From positions 16,467,001 to 16,531,000 of the forward strand of contig LR990054.1 in assembly GCA_905147135.1 (NCBI GenBank): a stretch of DNA of 64,000 nucleotides, given 5' to 3'. The notes under the pieces were generated by a model. It did no database searches, was not told the DNA's origin, and saw nothing but the letters and a program-made list of their open reading frames with translations. Source of the stretch: Blastobasis lacticolella (lineage: Eukaryota; Arthropoda; Insecta; Lepidoptera; Blastobasidae). The translations under genes were made by a program, and so were the position numbers. This document shows, piece by piece, positions 20,902-33,425 of this stretch (its first letter is position 1; the number at the start of each line of letters is the position of its first letter).

Positions 20902-22525
20902 GCATTTCCGGTATATAAATTGGTGGATACGTAAAGTATTAATTAAAATAATAAACTTAACAAAAAATTCGAACACAAAAAAAAAATGTTGAAGCACCGT
21001 GAGAATTGTTTTACGCATGCACTTTATATGAACACGAAATTATACAAATATTCTTCTTTTTGGTCAAACTGTGGCGCCAAACAGATTCTAATCACGGGCA
21101 CCAAAGCGGGCATGCAATTTTCAGCATTAAGGGTGCCTAATTAAACGGCCAAATATTTGTTTCAACGTAAATAACGCAAATAGGAAAAAAGACATGGGCA
21201 GGGGAAATTCGCTTACGCTGCCAAGATAAACAAAAAAGTTGATTTCAATAAAGCGAAGTAATTTATGACAACCGGTGAAATGGAGCGAAATGTTTTGACT
21301 GCCCTCCAAAAAAGAACAAAACAGATGACGAATTTCATTATGCAAGGACAACTAATTAAATCAAACTCCGTGGTGCCGCAGACAGGGACGAATCCAGATG
21401 GGAGGCCTCAAAGAATTCAATAGTTAGCTAGCAATTCTGCCGTATGTTATATTTTTATTGACTCCTTAATCAAGTAGTAGCAGTTCTTAATCGCAATTAT
21501 CGACGAGTGTGTACCTCATCCGCGAAGCTAATCTTTAAATTATAACTGTTGGTAATAACAGGTCCCGGTGTGAACGCGTGTATCAATTTAAGCGTCTCTA
21601 TACTTCACAGTGTTATTAATGCGGAATAACAACGTACAAACTTTGATTATGTCCGACGTAAAAAAAACAAACCTACGCATAAACTAATCTTCCGAAACAT
21701 ACATTATCTCTAAAGTACAATGATTATATAGTAGCCTATGTCTTCACGTCGCACTAATGTGTGCTACTATAATGTAGAAATTACGTTTATCGCCTCAGGC
21801 GCAAAGGCCATTAAAATCGTCCGCTCGCGAGGAAATGGAACTGTTCACGCATCGGCGTCACGCACAAGATAAATATCGGTTAATTGAGTAGCCCTGAGCA
21901 CTGGCGGGAAAGAAGGGGAACGTAGGCCGCGGGCCAAAAGACGCCGAGTCCGCCCCAGCGCTACCCCTTATTTTGATTGCTTCCATACAAATTTCGTTAT
22001 ACGCCTCTAAATGAAATTCGTGTCCGAAAGCATCCGACAGAGGTAGACATTTTGGAAACTTCATAAATTATTATTGCGCGAGCACAGAGCAAAACAATAC
22101 AAACTACACAGCGGGAACGCCCAAATTGAATTGTAAAAGTTGAGATGTTATGGGCGAAACGTTAACTGCGAATCGAACAATGCCCGCCATTAACAACTTT
22201 GGGATTCTGCTACTAATTGCAAATAAATCACAAGTGAAAGCCCATAAGAGCGGGAAGGAAGGCATTGGAATAAAAGAGATAGGGACTGGGACAGGCCCTT
22301 CTTAGTTAGACAAAGGCGGTCAATATTTGGCTGGGATACCTACCGTTTTTTGTAGAAACGTTAGCGTGTTCTACAATTTATACTTAAAAGTGGAAAATGG
22401 GCACAATGAGTATTAAGTGTATGACGAAGACTTATCTCTAGGGCAAGGTACGCTTTGGAAAAGATGGATACTATGATCTCGATTGGGACTATTGCACTGG
22501 CAATCGTGAACCGAATCGAGCGACA
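20902..22525. other. No recognisable feature
   Basis: Includes a small inverted pair ATAGTAGC / GCTACTAT at about 21727-21772. No shared repeats. A 74-codon minus-strand frame at 21127-21351 has no recognised similarity. Confidence 0.45.
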
Positions 22526-22680
22526 GAGCGTCGGTGGCCTGATTTTTAAGGGGTTTGACTCGTATCCCGAAGTATCGGGTTCGAACTCCAAAGCCGCCAT
22601 GTACGAATGACTCTTTTCTGAGGTATGTACATTAGTTGAACACTAATCGATGCTCTCACGGTGAGGGAAAACATCGTAAC
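22526..22680 (+). mobile_element. SINE-A variant (subfamily A2), 3'-truncated
   Basis: GAGCGTCGGTGGCCTGATTT, GGGTTCGAACTCCAAAGCCG, then the shared ATGACTCTTTTCTGAGGTAT and CTCTCACGGTGAGGGAAAAC. Ends within the body. Confidence 0.8.
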
Positions 22681-23934
22681 GATACTGATAGGAACTGTGG
22701 CTGCCAGGTTGAGATGTCATTCGATCATAGACTGTGTCTACTACATTCGAGTGCAACAGTGGCGATAAATGTTAGTTCACAAATTATTTGGACGAAATAT
22801 GCACTGGCCAGCGTAATCCGCCATAGATACTAGGTAGACCTAAACGAGAAACAAAAGTGAATATCGGCTATAACTATAACTTTTCGGAAAGTGCCTAGGT
22901 TTGTATACATTCCACATTTCATAATTCAACAACAAACCAACTCCTTAATCCCAGTCGGCTTCCCAAGAATGCCAAAAAACTTTTACCCGAAAAGCAGGCG
23001 AACGATAAAACCGCGCACTTCTCGCGTCGCCGGAGCGACTCATGACACAGATAGCGGTGAAGTCGACTGAGCACTTAGTGATATTCATACAGCCAACGCC
23101 GTGTAATTAACATGGGGTGGCACAGGGGTGGACTCAGGTGGGGGGTGGGGGCCAACTCTTCCTGCCTTGTACATACTTTCAATGCAGTATTCTCTCGAGA
23201 TTCAGCGAGTCGTGGCTTGAGTGCGCTGTAACACTTGGTGCGACTCTGGCGTTCGCTGTTTTCATAACTTGTGCGTGGTTGGGGGACGGCTCAAAGGGTT
23301 ACCTTAATGTGAAGCGATTCCGAGAAGCTTACGAAGCTAAAATCGATGCTTGCTCGTATTTAACTTTGCGTTATGACTCTTCGGAATGTAGCATGGACTA
23401 ATAATGTTTACACACATATACCTAGTACACCACGTCATACCTCTCTGTAGACGGAGACCGCATGGTTTCATTTGCTACAGGTCTGACCAAACTAGTACAT
23501 AGGTTACTAACGAATTCACAATTAAGCTAAGAGACAGTAATGAAACTGTAATTTACAACTGTCACCAACGCTACGCCCCAGCATGGAACAACATCGATAC
23601 TCTTCTTTACTCAAGTTCTATCCGACGAGTCAACTAAACGTTACAAAGGATATCGTTCTACCCAGGCTTATCGCGAACAGCGATATCCTCCAACTATCAG
23701 CGTGGGTCGCGAGTAATTAAGAAGCGAGCCGCGCTTTGCCGGAGGGACCTATGGGCTTAGTATAGGTAGTTAGACCGCTATTAGATAGGCACTGATTATT
23801 TACAGTGGAAATAGCTAATGTAAACACATTAATCACAAGAATATCATTGACTTTGGTCTAAAAACCTTAAAATGCTGCCCACAAAAAGAAACATAATATT
23901 CCGATAAAGTTCAAAATTCAATATATCATTATTG
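22681..23934. other. No recognisable feature; one 95-codon frame at 23117-23401
   Basis: The plus-strand frame at 23117-23401 begins in G-rich sequence and has a hydrophobic stretch (LGATLAFAVFITCAWL). I do not recognise it; no splice-site pair or neighbour supports it as an exon. Confidence 0.35.
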
Positions 23935-23936
23935 AT

Positions 23937-24006
23937 TAGGACATTAAATATCTCTTTTAATCGTCAAAAAGGAGGTAGGAAAGTAGGAAGGAAGCATACA
24001 GTGACA
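23937..24006 (-). mobile_element. LINE-I 3' end, antisense
   Basis: GATTAGGACATTAAATATCT, TCGTCAAAAAGGAGGTAGGA and GTAGGAAGGAAGCATACAGT are the reverse complement of the end seen at 15.14 and 58.2 kb. Confidence 0.7.
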
Positions 24007-24852
24007 ATTCCTAGTAAGTGAACAATTCCTAACATTTTGAATCAAATCTGTTTGTTACGCCAAATGGTCTATATATCTATCTCTATAATCTATATTCTAT
24101 TTCCACAATCTATATTTGATGATTTCATAACTTTTAAATGGAAAGAAAGTGATTTTGGTATATAGCCCTCGTACTTTACTACACTGTTAATTTAACCCAA
24201 CAAGGCGATGACTTACAATCGGTACAAAGTATCCCAAGTCATGAATCATTACGTTGTTAATGTATTTTCTACTAGATGTGTTGTTTATAAAGAAAAAGTT
24301 ATTCACTAGTCCGTTCAAACTACAGCTGTACTTTTGTGTCATTGGTTAATAAAAATATTAGATATTAATTTATTATTTAGTTGCCTACTTTAAAGGTTCA
24401 AGAGTGCCTCTACTTTAAAAAAGAAAAATTCAGTGCAATTTTTAATAAATATTTACCAACACTACCGTATCTACCTACACCGTGAAGCTCCTGCGTGCTT
24501 CTGTTCCATACTTACATAAAATTTGCGTTAACTGCATAATCGATAGTGTTCGTGTTATCCAGAGCGTGGTGATGACGTCACCGGGACTGTTCGGGACTCG
24601 ATCCGTTGAACCGCTGACTTGTCTATAAAACTAGCTTTGGCCCGTATCAAAACCGAATCTAAATCCGTTCAGTATTTTTGTTCGTAGTGATGCGCAAAGA
24701 GACAGAGAAAAAGAATTGTTTCGGGCATAGGTTTTTTGTAATCATTTATTGTTTTCGCTACTTTTAAAATTTACACATCTCCAATTGCGTAAAAACCAAA
24801 GAGGTTTGTGCCCGTAATATAGCGAGCATTAATATGATAATAAGTTATTAAT

Positions 24853-24878
24853 ATGTGTGTGTGTGTGTATGTGTACGT
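24853..24878. repeat. (TG)n microsatellite
   Basis: ATGTGTGTGTGTGTGTATGTG tract. Confidence 0.9.
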
Positions 24879-25307
24879 CCCAAAATCCTATTACGTCAAT
24901 TTTTTTCTCTAAAATATCTTCACTACACTAACGGCTTTTACACAGTTTTTTAACAGTTTAAATGTACACACGAAATGCTACTGAATGTTATTGTACTCAT
25001 TACTCGCAGGTTGCGAGTAACCTACCTTGCACTGTTCTAACAGACCTAAACGGCCCCAGCGTCTCACATTGAAAACAGTGGAGGGCCCTTCAAGCACCCA
25101 ACATCCACGACACTCGAACCGCAATCTGCTGCAGGCCTCGCCTTGAGACGGCCCTGTCTTGTGGGTAGTAAGTACGGTGGATTTTTTGTTACATTTGTTT
25201 TAGTCATAGATTCTTTATCTATGGAACACAGGTATTGCAAAATGTTACAGAATATGTTTTAAATCTTTTTGTTCCGCCCAATGGCATATAACATTTTTAC
25301 TAGCCTT

Positions 25308-25548
25308 GGAGCGTTGGCGGCCTAGGGGGACTGGTAAGCGAGAGGTCTCGGGTTCGAATCCCATTGCTGCCATGTACCAATGACTCTTTACTGAGTTCTA
25401 TCTATTCAGTCAGGTTCACCTGTTAACAGGTTCACGAAGGTCAATGGCCGTCGCTCCACTGTAATTACCTGATCTGCTAAATCCTGGTTAAGGCGGACCT
25501 CGGTGTCCTCGCTCGCGTGAACATTACCGGGACGCCAAGATTATTATT
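25308..25548 (+). mobile_element. SINE-A with internal deletion
   Basis: GGAGCGTTGGCGGCCTAGGG head with an exact B box GGTTCGAATCCC, then ATGACTCTTTACTGAGTTCT jumps directly to AGTCAGGTTCACCTGTTAAC and the normal 3' part ending CGCCAAGATTATTATT. About 90 bp of the central body is absent; the A box is damaged by a short deletion. Confidence 0.85.
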
Positions 25549-27124
25549 AATTGATTGTCTACTAGCCGTTTTTCTCGGTTTTCACCCGCGCGCAGATCGG
25601 ATCTATGTTGTTAATTACTTCGTATTACTCACATTCACTTGACATTGGCTAAATCCAACGCGATGGACCGCCATTAATTAAAAAGAAAAAAATCTCCTGA
25701 CTTATATCTTACAGACTAACGACAATGACATGGCGCCTAGGCCTGGGGCTTTGGGCCTTCGGGCCTTGTAAATCGCCCGAGGCATGTAATTGACAATGAT
25801 TGTGACAGAGAGGGTAGGGCCAAGCGGGGCGCACTTCCGTTAATGGGGCCCAGAATTGAGAAAAGTGAAATGGCCCGTACCGAATAGTGCGGCCCTGGTA
25901 GGGGCCTCCGCGTCGACTGGGAAGACGCTGTAGTTAAGTAGATATTTTATTTTATTTTAGTACCTATAAGTGTGTAGGTACTCAGTAGATACTAGTCAAA
26001 CGGTGAGTACGTTTTTGAAGCCAAAGTACTAGATCGACACATCGCTTACAAAGCCCTAGAACCTAGCACGTGGGTTCCCAAACTGTGCCTCGCGAGACCC
26101 CCTGACGCATCGTGGCATTATATTCAAATCAAATCATATCAAAATATGGCATTATATTAAGTGCCTCAGGAGACGGATCAAAATGTCCCAAATCGATTTA
26201 GAAAAATATATGAGATTAGCGATGAGATGAAAAGCAAATGAAATTTGAGAAGTTTTATTTAAAAAGCAATGTAATAATATTTTCTGTTCATTGCTAGTTC
26301 GTTGTACTTAATGTCTGGTGCCACGCGCAGACGGGGGTCTTCTTTTGGCAAAAAATTACAGCTTTTATCAAAAGGGAGTCGCTGTATGAAAAATATTGGA
26401 AGCCTTGTCCTAGCCTATGTATGTTTGTTTATGTAGGGAGCACCATTATTTCAAGAACCGAAACAACGATAATTTATATATCGTTTTAGCTCTATTCGTC
26501 ATTGCTCGTAAAGTAGAAATTAAGGGCGTAAACTAGATACGTCTAAGCTGAATGCTGAAGCCGAAAGTCTGGTACAAAAAAAGTCCACTGTAGCGCTTGA
26601 GCCTCCACCATAACAATATAGTCTTATGTATGCCGTAATCCATACGGTTGGCAAGCTTGGAGCTCAAAAAGTACAGAACACACAACCGAAAACACTGTCC
26701 ATTACAGAGGTCCCAGCCGACCTGCCTAGTGGTAAGGGGTGCTACATCCCTTCGCCGAACATCACACAGCCTGCAGCTCAAGACGCATTACGCGCCCGTC
26801 TCCATAAGAACTATAAATAATTAATCAGCTACGAGTACCTACACTCCTGCTAGGACCCGCATCAAGCCGGTGACATTTTAATGGCCTTTTAAACCTGTAA
26901 CCATGTGGGTCGGGACCTATGCTACGCACAACATATAGGCTCGTATATACGAGACTTTTAAGCGATAGCAGTGACCGAAGCGATGCCATAAGCGATAGCG
27001 GGTTTTGCGATACTTTGCACAATGTAGCTGCGGAGTCCTATTGGCCCTCTATTTTTAGTATGACTAACTATTGTATCTCGAAGCTGTTGAGGTTTCTAAC
27101 ATGCTATCATGTAATAAATATGCG
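25549..27124. other. No recognisable feature
   Basis: A TTTTCACCCGCGCGCAGATC stretch near 25578 is echoed at 32.62 kb (CTTTCACCCGCGCGCATTTC), so a short shared repeat is present. Frames at 26533-26820 lie on both strands of the same DNA and are not recognised. Confidence 0.4.
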
Positions 27125-27312
27125 AAGGGATATTTGTGACTTCTCCACGCAAAAACTACAGAACGGATTTTGATTAAATTTGGCATCGACGTAGCTTGCA
27201 GTCCAGAATAACACATAGGTTGTAATGTATCCCGAAATTCAATATGATTTTGAAATTGGTGCAAACGTTAGAACCGATTTTCACGCAGACGAAGTCGCAA
27301 TCATAAGCTAGT
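27125..27312 (+). mobile_element. RTE-like repeat L relative
   Basis: CGCAAAAACTACAGAACGGA, ATTTGGCATCGACGTAGCTT and CAGACGAAGTCGCAATCATA ending AAGCTAGTT. Same organisation and same ending as the 7.09-kb copy. Confidence 0.6.
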
Positions 27313-27774
27313 TATTGAATAAAATAAACAATAAGCGGTCATTCGTAAATTGAATAGAACGCACGAGAATGGAGCGGGATCCGGTAATTATATCCGTTTC
27401 CAATATTCGCAAATCCCTCATAGCTGCGCCGGCAACAAAGAAGTCGAGTCGGGTACCCGGCTGCATGCAATCAGGGTTGCGCCGGAATCAGTTCACTATT
27501 GAATTACACGGGGCCTCGACGTATGACGGCCAAGTTTAATCTCTGCGCGATGCAGGCTTACCTATTATGCAAATGGCGCTCGAGTCGGTCAGTGTGGGCC
27601 ACAAGACGCCCGATAGCTCGATACCGCTCGCAGACTAGGTACGAACTCGTTGTGGGATAAGTTCGCCTTTGCTTTGTAAGTATTTCCTATTGAAATGTAC
27701 TATGTTGTTGCAATAAAGAGTTTACATAAATACATACATAACTCGCCTGCCAAATCATTGCGAAGGGAGACAGA
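27313..27774. other. No recognisable feature
   Basis: No shared repeat or credible frame. Confidence 0.4.
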
Positions 27775-27990
27775 GATTTTTTTATGTTATATTGCAGACA
27801 AACAGGCATGCGGGCCACCTGATGGAAAGTGATCACCGCCGCCTATGGACATCAGCAACACCAGGAGTGCTTCCAATGCGTTGCCCGCCTATCAGGAGAC
27901 CTCTAATATACCTTTAGAAGGATCCCATGTCATAGTCAAAAGAAAACACTGGCTAGGAGCTCATTCCACATCCGAATCGACGAGCGACAA
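27775..27990 (-). mobile_element. LINE-E 3' end, antisense
   Basis: Poly-T near 27779, GGGCCACCTGATGGAAAGTG, CTATGGACATCAGCAACACC and the coding-side GGAGCTCATTCCACATCC. On the minus strand the coding end reads M-W-N-E-L followed by the short linker seen at 1.9 kb. The 129-codon plus-strand frame at 27845-28234 is antisense to this LINE and not a gene. Confidence 0.75.
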
Positions 27991-28399
27991 ACGAATATTC
28001 TCGTGGACACAACTAGCTAGCAGACTAGGCACGAACTCTGCCAATTCGTTGCGGAGCGAGACAGTGGTTCTAATTCCAACTCTTTCCCGACCCCTACAGG
28101 GTTTAATTAAGCGAAAATCGAAACGTCAATGCGCGGTATGCAAATTCGCCGGAATCGACTCGTCGCTGGCGGAGTGCGGCGTTAGAATTTTTCCCGTGGA
28201 CGATTGTTTGAACAGCGTAATTAGGGGGCGATAAAGACGTGCCTTTGGCCTGCGGACGTTTAATTTGCAACACAATGAGTCGAAGGCGAGTTTTGCTGTG
28301 CGTTCGGTACATATGAAGTAGGATGTCGGAGTAGGGTAGAGCTATGTAACCTACAACGATACACATATAAATATATCGCCACAGGGTGCCGGCTTCCGA

Positions 28400-28610
28400 G
28401 ACAGTTCAAGCAGTCTCAGAGTCCCTAGCGGTTGCTTAACCTCGGTTCGCCAATGGTATTTAGGAGGCGCATCTAACGAGTAGGCGAACTCGTTGCGGTG
28501 TTAAACTTGGACTAGTCTCAATGTAGGAAAAGGTCACCCATCCAGTTTCCGAAGCGAGCGTTGCTTTACCTTGGCTATCGCAAACACGCTGCCACTAGAC
28601 CAGTGCCGCT
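28400..28610 (-). mobile_element. 5S-rRNA-like SINE, copy 1
   Basis: Minus strand: AGCGGCACTGGTCTAGTGGC head, AAGGTAAAGCAACGCTCG (5S box A region, about 28553-28571) and ACTGGATGGGTGACC (5S box C region, 28532-28546). The spacing of about 17-20 bp between the two boxes matches 5S rRNA genes. The 3' part contains GCGAACCGAGGTTAAGCAAC. Confidence 0.75.
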
Positions 28611-28619
28611 TTCCATGGC

Positions 28620-30620
28620 GTAAATATTACAGCTACCAACCCACACGAACCTCTTTGGTTCAACTTTCCTACTCCCAGTAGGTCACTATAGGTTATAGTT
28701 GAGAACCTATATAACAATAGAATTAACCTCTTTTATTTGTATTGAAGGAGCACGTGGCGATCCGCGTGTTAAAATCCCTCATCACAACTTTCCGCTTTCG
28801 GGCAAACTCTCAAATATTATATCAGGTAAATATTTAGTCCTTCCTAGATATTATCTAAATCTAGATGTTACCCAACAACGCGTCCCAAAATCGAACTTAA
28901 CCTCTACCGAACCGCGGGGTCAAAACGACCCGCTCAAGCTAAAACGAGCCACGTATAAAGAGTGGAAAATAGTAGTAGAAACGGCACGTGAACTCGGCAA
29001 GACAGTACAAGGGCAGCCCCGGTACCGGTGCGTACCGTTAGACGGCTGTCGCGGTGACTCTGCGCACCATTATACCACTACGTCTGGGTAACCGCACACA
29101 ATGCTGGCCTAAGATAGGCTAGGCGTTGCCGTCGAATCTAGACGTTCGAGGTTTACCGTACTTTGTACTTTATAGCAGATTTGGTCGTCGTTTTGTGTCC
29201 TACAAAGCACTGTGCTTTTGTGGTAGCAGTACGTAGTGTAGGTAGGTGTTGGTGCAGTTTTATATAATCTCAACAAGACGATAGAAGCAACCTGTAAATG
29301 TCACACATAATTATGCGAGTACAGTCATTCATGTCATAATGTTGGTGTGTCCAGCTTACTCTAACGGTTATAATCTACCCATACAAAACTAAAACAAGAC
29401 AGTTCCTTTAAATGTAGTAGTAGTGATACCATTAAAACGTGTGGTGTGTGTGAAAAAGAAACACGTTTAACACTTGAAAACGACATCATACATAACCACC
29501 AAGCATAGAATAAAATACATAGTAACCAAATAACGAAACAAAATAAACACAAAACAAAATTGCAAGCGCCGCGTGACATTGATGACTAAAATAGGTCGTT
29601 CGTACAACGCTTTCGTGCTAAAAACAGAACTTACACACCTCAACGGCCGTCTCCACAACATTGTAAGAACAATTTACAGGTCATTAGATAAATAATTAGT
29701 TACAAACTAGTGAAAAAAAGACACGAGTAATTGAGTTGCAAGAGAATATGTGACTCTAATTAGCATTGCATATGTTAACACAGGAAGCAATGGCATCGAA
29801 TAAAAGTTAAGTTAGAATTTATGCGTCAATGCAGGGTTAACGATGCGTGAAGTTGACAGCTTTTTTAGTTATTTTTTCTGTGCCGGACAAAAAGGCCCAC
29901 CTGATAGGAAGTGGCCGGAGTGACCTATAGCAGGGTAGCGGTTACACGATTAAAATGGGCCCTTTCTATGACCGATAGATAACATGTAGATAGGGAACCC
30001 TTTAATTGCACGCGTTTTGAACTGCGGTCGTTTAAAAGTTGTGAACAGATGTGGCTTTCTTTGTGTCGTAAAGGCGGCAAATTTATCTTTGTTTCCCGAT
30101 GTAGGTAAATATATTGGTTTTTCTGATAAACTTTTACATCGTTCATCTAAATAACTGCTCTCAATATTCTTCTTCAGTCAGTTTTCTTTGAGTTAAACTC
30201 TGCTCAGTAATTAAAAAACTGTGCCTATAGTCTTACCAAATAACAAAATATATGTAGATACCTACTGTAGATATCATAAGCAACAATTCAAAATTACTGT
30301 GAAATATTTTTTTTTCCTTTTAATCCTAGTGGTACTCGTATTCGCTCGAAAACAATATCGATTACCGTCGAACCCGCCATCAATGCTTCGCTGGTAACCC
30401 CCCGAACGCCCATTGACCATAAATGGGAAACAAATCATAAACAGGCACAGTAACATGTCATTATTCTGTAAGTCGCGAGTGCCTCGAGCGCGCGTTACTG
30501 AGAAAGCAATGGGCGTAATATAATCACACTGCCATTAATTTTCATTTTTTTATTTTGTTATAGCACGTAGAAGCCCAAAATGAAGTTTATTAAAATTAAG
30601 ACGCAAAAACGTTGAATTGA
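28620..30620. other. Mostly featureless; one 131-codon frame at 28699-29091
   Basis: The plus-strand frame 28699-29091 is one of the longest here but has no recognised domain. A LINE-tail trace (GCCCACCTGATAGGAAGTGG) is at about 29897. Several minus-strand frames at 29361-29661 are A/T-rich hydrophobic strings of low credibility. Confidence 0.4.
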
Positions 30621-30621
30621 A

Positions 30622-31036
30622 TGAGGAGTTTTCCAATAGGTATTTAAGGCATTCCTAACCACTCACTAGATGGCGCCCCGACAATTTTGGTAATTAATAA
30701 TCGCTTGAAATAGGTTCTTAGCAAACAGGATATAAACACTGGGTACGTTGTATTGGATAATATTATATTTGTCAATAGTTTTCAACCATTTAAGAGGTTG
30801 TAATAATAATGGAACATAGTGCCAACTTCTATAAATATTTCTTTTTACACTTCGTTCAACCTTTCGCAGTTATGTTTATATTAATAAACACTTTATTTTC
30901 AAGTTTAGTATTACTTGGCTGCATGAAATCACTGCCACCATCATACAGATTTAAAAAAGATTACCAAAATTGTAGGAGCGCCATCTATTGATGCTTTTTG
31001 AAACAAACTATCAATACCTACTGGAAAACTCCTCAT
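30622..31036. mobile_element. TIR element T (415 bp)
   Basis: TGAGGAGTTTTCCAATAGGT (30622-30641) is inverted at the right end (CCTACTGGAAAACTCCTCA, to about 31035), 21 of 23 bases pairing. Just inside are CTAGATGGCGCCC and GGCGCCATCTATTG, also inverted. The interior has a 60-codon frame (30809-30991) with a hydrophobic middle and no recognised transposase motif. Superfamily not determined. Confidence 0.75.
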
Positions 31037-31700
31037 TGAGGAGGAATGTTTTATTATGTTTCGATTTGGAGAAATAACTGTGAAATAATTGACGTAAGTT
31101 TTTTTTGTATTTTTGCAACATCATATATTTGAACTTGAAGAAAAATATAGTGAAAACATTTATTTTTTGCCGCGAATTTAATGTAGAAGTGTTGTTTGTT
31201 ACTCAACCTTAGTTTTTCTAACATGGCAATGACATTATTAGGTACTTGTTATTGGAGTCAATATCTAATTATCTACAAATAGTGTTAGAAAAGTGTTTAA
31301 TGTCTACTTTGCACTCATTTGTTCTAAATTAGGCAGATCAATAAGTATCTGGAATCATAATTTAACCTAATAAAACAATGATTTGCGTGTTTCAGTCCTA
31401 CTTGTTTAGGTTTAGGTTAGTTTTCCAAAAACCTTAAAATATTTATTGAACGCCTCTATGCAAGGAAACAATTTTTATAAAAAATATAATTAGATATTAA
31501 TCTAAACATACTTTACAAAATTTTCGTTTAACAAAAATTTTCTATTTTATTTATACAAAAAGATCAATACAATTGATTAATCAAAGTGTAGCTGGTATGA
31601 CCAAAGTAAAAGTGCTAAGTTCATTCATTAATATGACAAGCGAGAGATATAGCTAGTCATTCCGCTACTTTGGCCATAGTAAGGGTTAATTATTTTTATA
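31037..31700. other. AT-rich; weak inverted repeat
   Basis: GGTATGACCAAAGTA at about 31595 and TACTTTGGCCATAGTA at about 31666 are partly complementary, so a degraded fold-back may be present. Confidence 0.35.
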
Positions 31701-31707
31701 CCACTAA

Positions 31708-31812
31708 GGTAGCAAAAAAGCTTACGGTCTGTCTGATAATAAGCAGTCTTAAGCAGCCTATAGACGTTTGCAATACCAGAGGCATCACCCACGCTTTGCC
31801 GAGCCCCGCCGG
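31708..31812 (-). mobile_element. LINE-E 3' end, antisense
   Basis: AGCTTACGGTCTGTCTGATA, CCTATAGACGTTTGCAATAC and GGCATCACCCACGCTTTGCC are the reverse complement of the 38.26-38.35 kb LINE-E tail. Confidence 0.75.
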
Positions 31813-32278
31813 TAATTAATCGATAGATAGAGAGAACTATGTCATAAGAAAGAAAAATCTCGTAACAGCTGTATATTACCTATGTTGATGAATAAATGAA
31901 ATTGAAAAATACAGAATCGCACTTTCGTTGCCATTACAGTTGTGAGGAACGGATTGTTATACCTCATCCATATAGTATTTTATCTATAAGTAGTACCCAT
32001 TTTATCTACACAGTCAGTCACCGACAATCAACAAGGAATAAATGAGTATAAGACAGTCTTATAGCTACAAGCCTATGCTTATCAGGTCTACGTATTAGTC
32101 TGATTTCCCTACGAGTTTCACTTATGTATAGGGCGTCTAATATGCAACAATTAGGCACATAATGCATATGCAGACGAAGACAGGGCCGGGGCCTAGCTAG
32201 ATTGTGGCAAAACAAGTTCTCACGACCTACCATTAGGTACAAAGACACAATGCCAAATTACCGGTGTGATAGATATCA

Positions 32279-32303
32279 ACACTAGACGTCTAGGCGTCTA
32301 GTG
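32279..32303. repeat. Short palindrome (CACTAGACG...CGTCTAGTG)
   Basis: ACACTAGACGTCTAGGCGTC followed by TAGTG forms overlapping inverted repeats. No larger element was recognised around it. Confidence 0.6.
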
Positions 32304-32508
32304 ATTACCAGACAGCGTTTCTCAAACTAACAGAGTCCAACGCCCACTACCTACGTATCAGTAGAAAAAGACATAAGTAGAGCAACACAACGATAAGAAT
32401 TATCCACAGAAAAAATTATCTATACTTTTTTTTATAATATTGTAAAGTGATTTGTAATTTTAATTTTTGTCTGTAATGAATAAACTCAAACAATAAACAA
32501 ACAATTTA

Positions 32509-32772
32509 AAAGATAAGTATTATCCTCAGAAATCTAAATAAATTGATTTAGGTATTAGTAATATCCACAGAAATCTTATCCAAAATCTTATTTATGCCGT
32601 CCCGTGCAGGCTTTCACCCGCGCGCATTTCGGATCTTTGTAATCATGTGTCATTCGGCAATCACGTAGCTTCCTATTAGTGAAAGAATTTATAAAAACGG
32701 TGGACTGTTTCTGTGGATATTACTAATACCTAAATCAATTTATTTAGATTTCTGAGGATAATACTTATCTTT
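32509..32772. repeat. Perfect 65-bp inverted repeat
   Basis: The arm at 32509-32573 (AAAGATAAGTATTATCCTCA ... TATCCACAGAAA) is the exact reverse complement of 32708-32772, separated by 134 bp. A third related piece, GATAAGAATTATCCACAGAA, lies upstream at about 32392. The spacer contains CTTTCACCCGCGCGCATTTC, shared with 25.58 kb. Confidence 0.92.
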
Positions 32773-33284
32773 GTCTTGCTTCATAGGTATTGAAACAGTA
32801 ACTCTTATGAAGAAAAAACAGAGTGGAAAATATAATCATGCTGCTGATTCCAAGAGAAACGAATGACAGATACCTAAATGCCACCACTCTATTTAAGCGC
32901 TTGAATTTTTGAAGAATAATCTTATTAAAAGGTTTTTGTTTTCCTAATCCTGACTCAGTATGTTATAGCAGAGCAGGGGTCTGTGAAGTCCACTTTGAGA
33001 ACCGCTGATTCCTAGAAACCTGGCATCGGATTGTGGCATAGCGTAATGGACAAATAATGTACGCGCCATTATAAGGCTGTTGTGTGGTATACAATTATAT
33101 ACCTACAAGCGATTATGTTGGTTCTGATAATAACCCCTTTGGCTTGGCGCTACCAGAATTATCGAATTCAAGGATTTAGTTTAGGTATGGAAAGACTCGG
33201 GGCTGCTCCGTCTTCGATACCGTACGTAATTATTACATTTGGAGCACGAAATAAAAACGAAAACTAGAAACTCCGTTAGTTTTT

Positions 33285-33425
33285 CTTACCATTACCATCA
33301 GGTGACCCGCTTACTCGTTTGCCTGCCTTTTATATACATATAAACGTCCATAGGCTGCGGTGACTGCTTACCATCAGGCAGGCCGCAAGCTTGTTTGCCA
33401 CCTTAGAGGTATAAAAAAAAAAGTG
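33285..33425 (+). mobile_element. LINE-E 3' end with A tail
   Basis: AAACGTCCATAGGCTGCGGT, GACTGCTTACCATCAGGCAG and GCTTGTTTGCCACCTTAGAG followed by a run of about ten A at 33414-33422. Nearly the same as 38.28-38.36 kb. Confidence 0.75.

Noticed and set aside
27845..28234. 129-codon plus-strand frame as a gene
   Set aside because: Its first third is antisense to a LINE 3' end (TGGACATCAGCAAC).
28532..28571. A genuine 5S rRNA gene
   Set aside because: Only the internal control region is 5S-like; the ends and overall length do not match 5S rRNA and three dispersed copies share a different tail.
28699..29091. 131-codon frame as a gene
   Set aside because: No recognisable domain; kept only as a remark because nothing but length supports it.
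32392..32573. TTATCCACAGAA motifs as bacterial DnaA boxes or an origin
   Set aside because: The surroundings are clearly eukaryotic repeats; the motif belongs to the arms of an inverted repeat.
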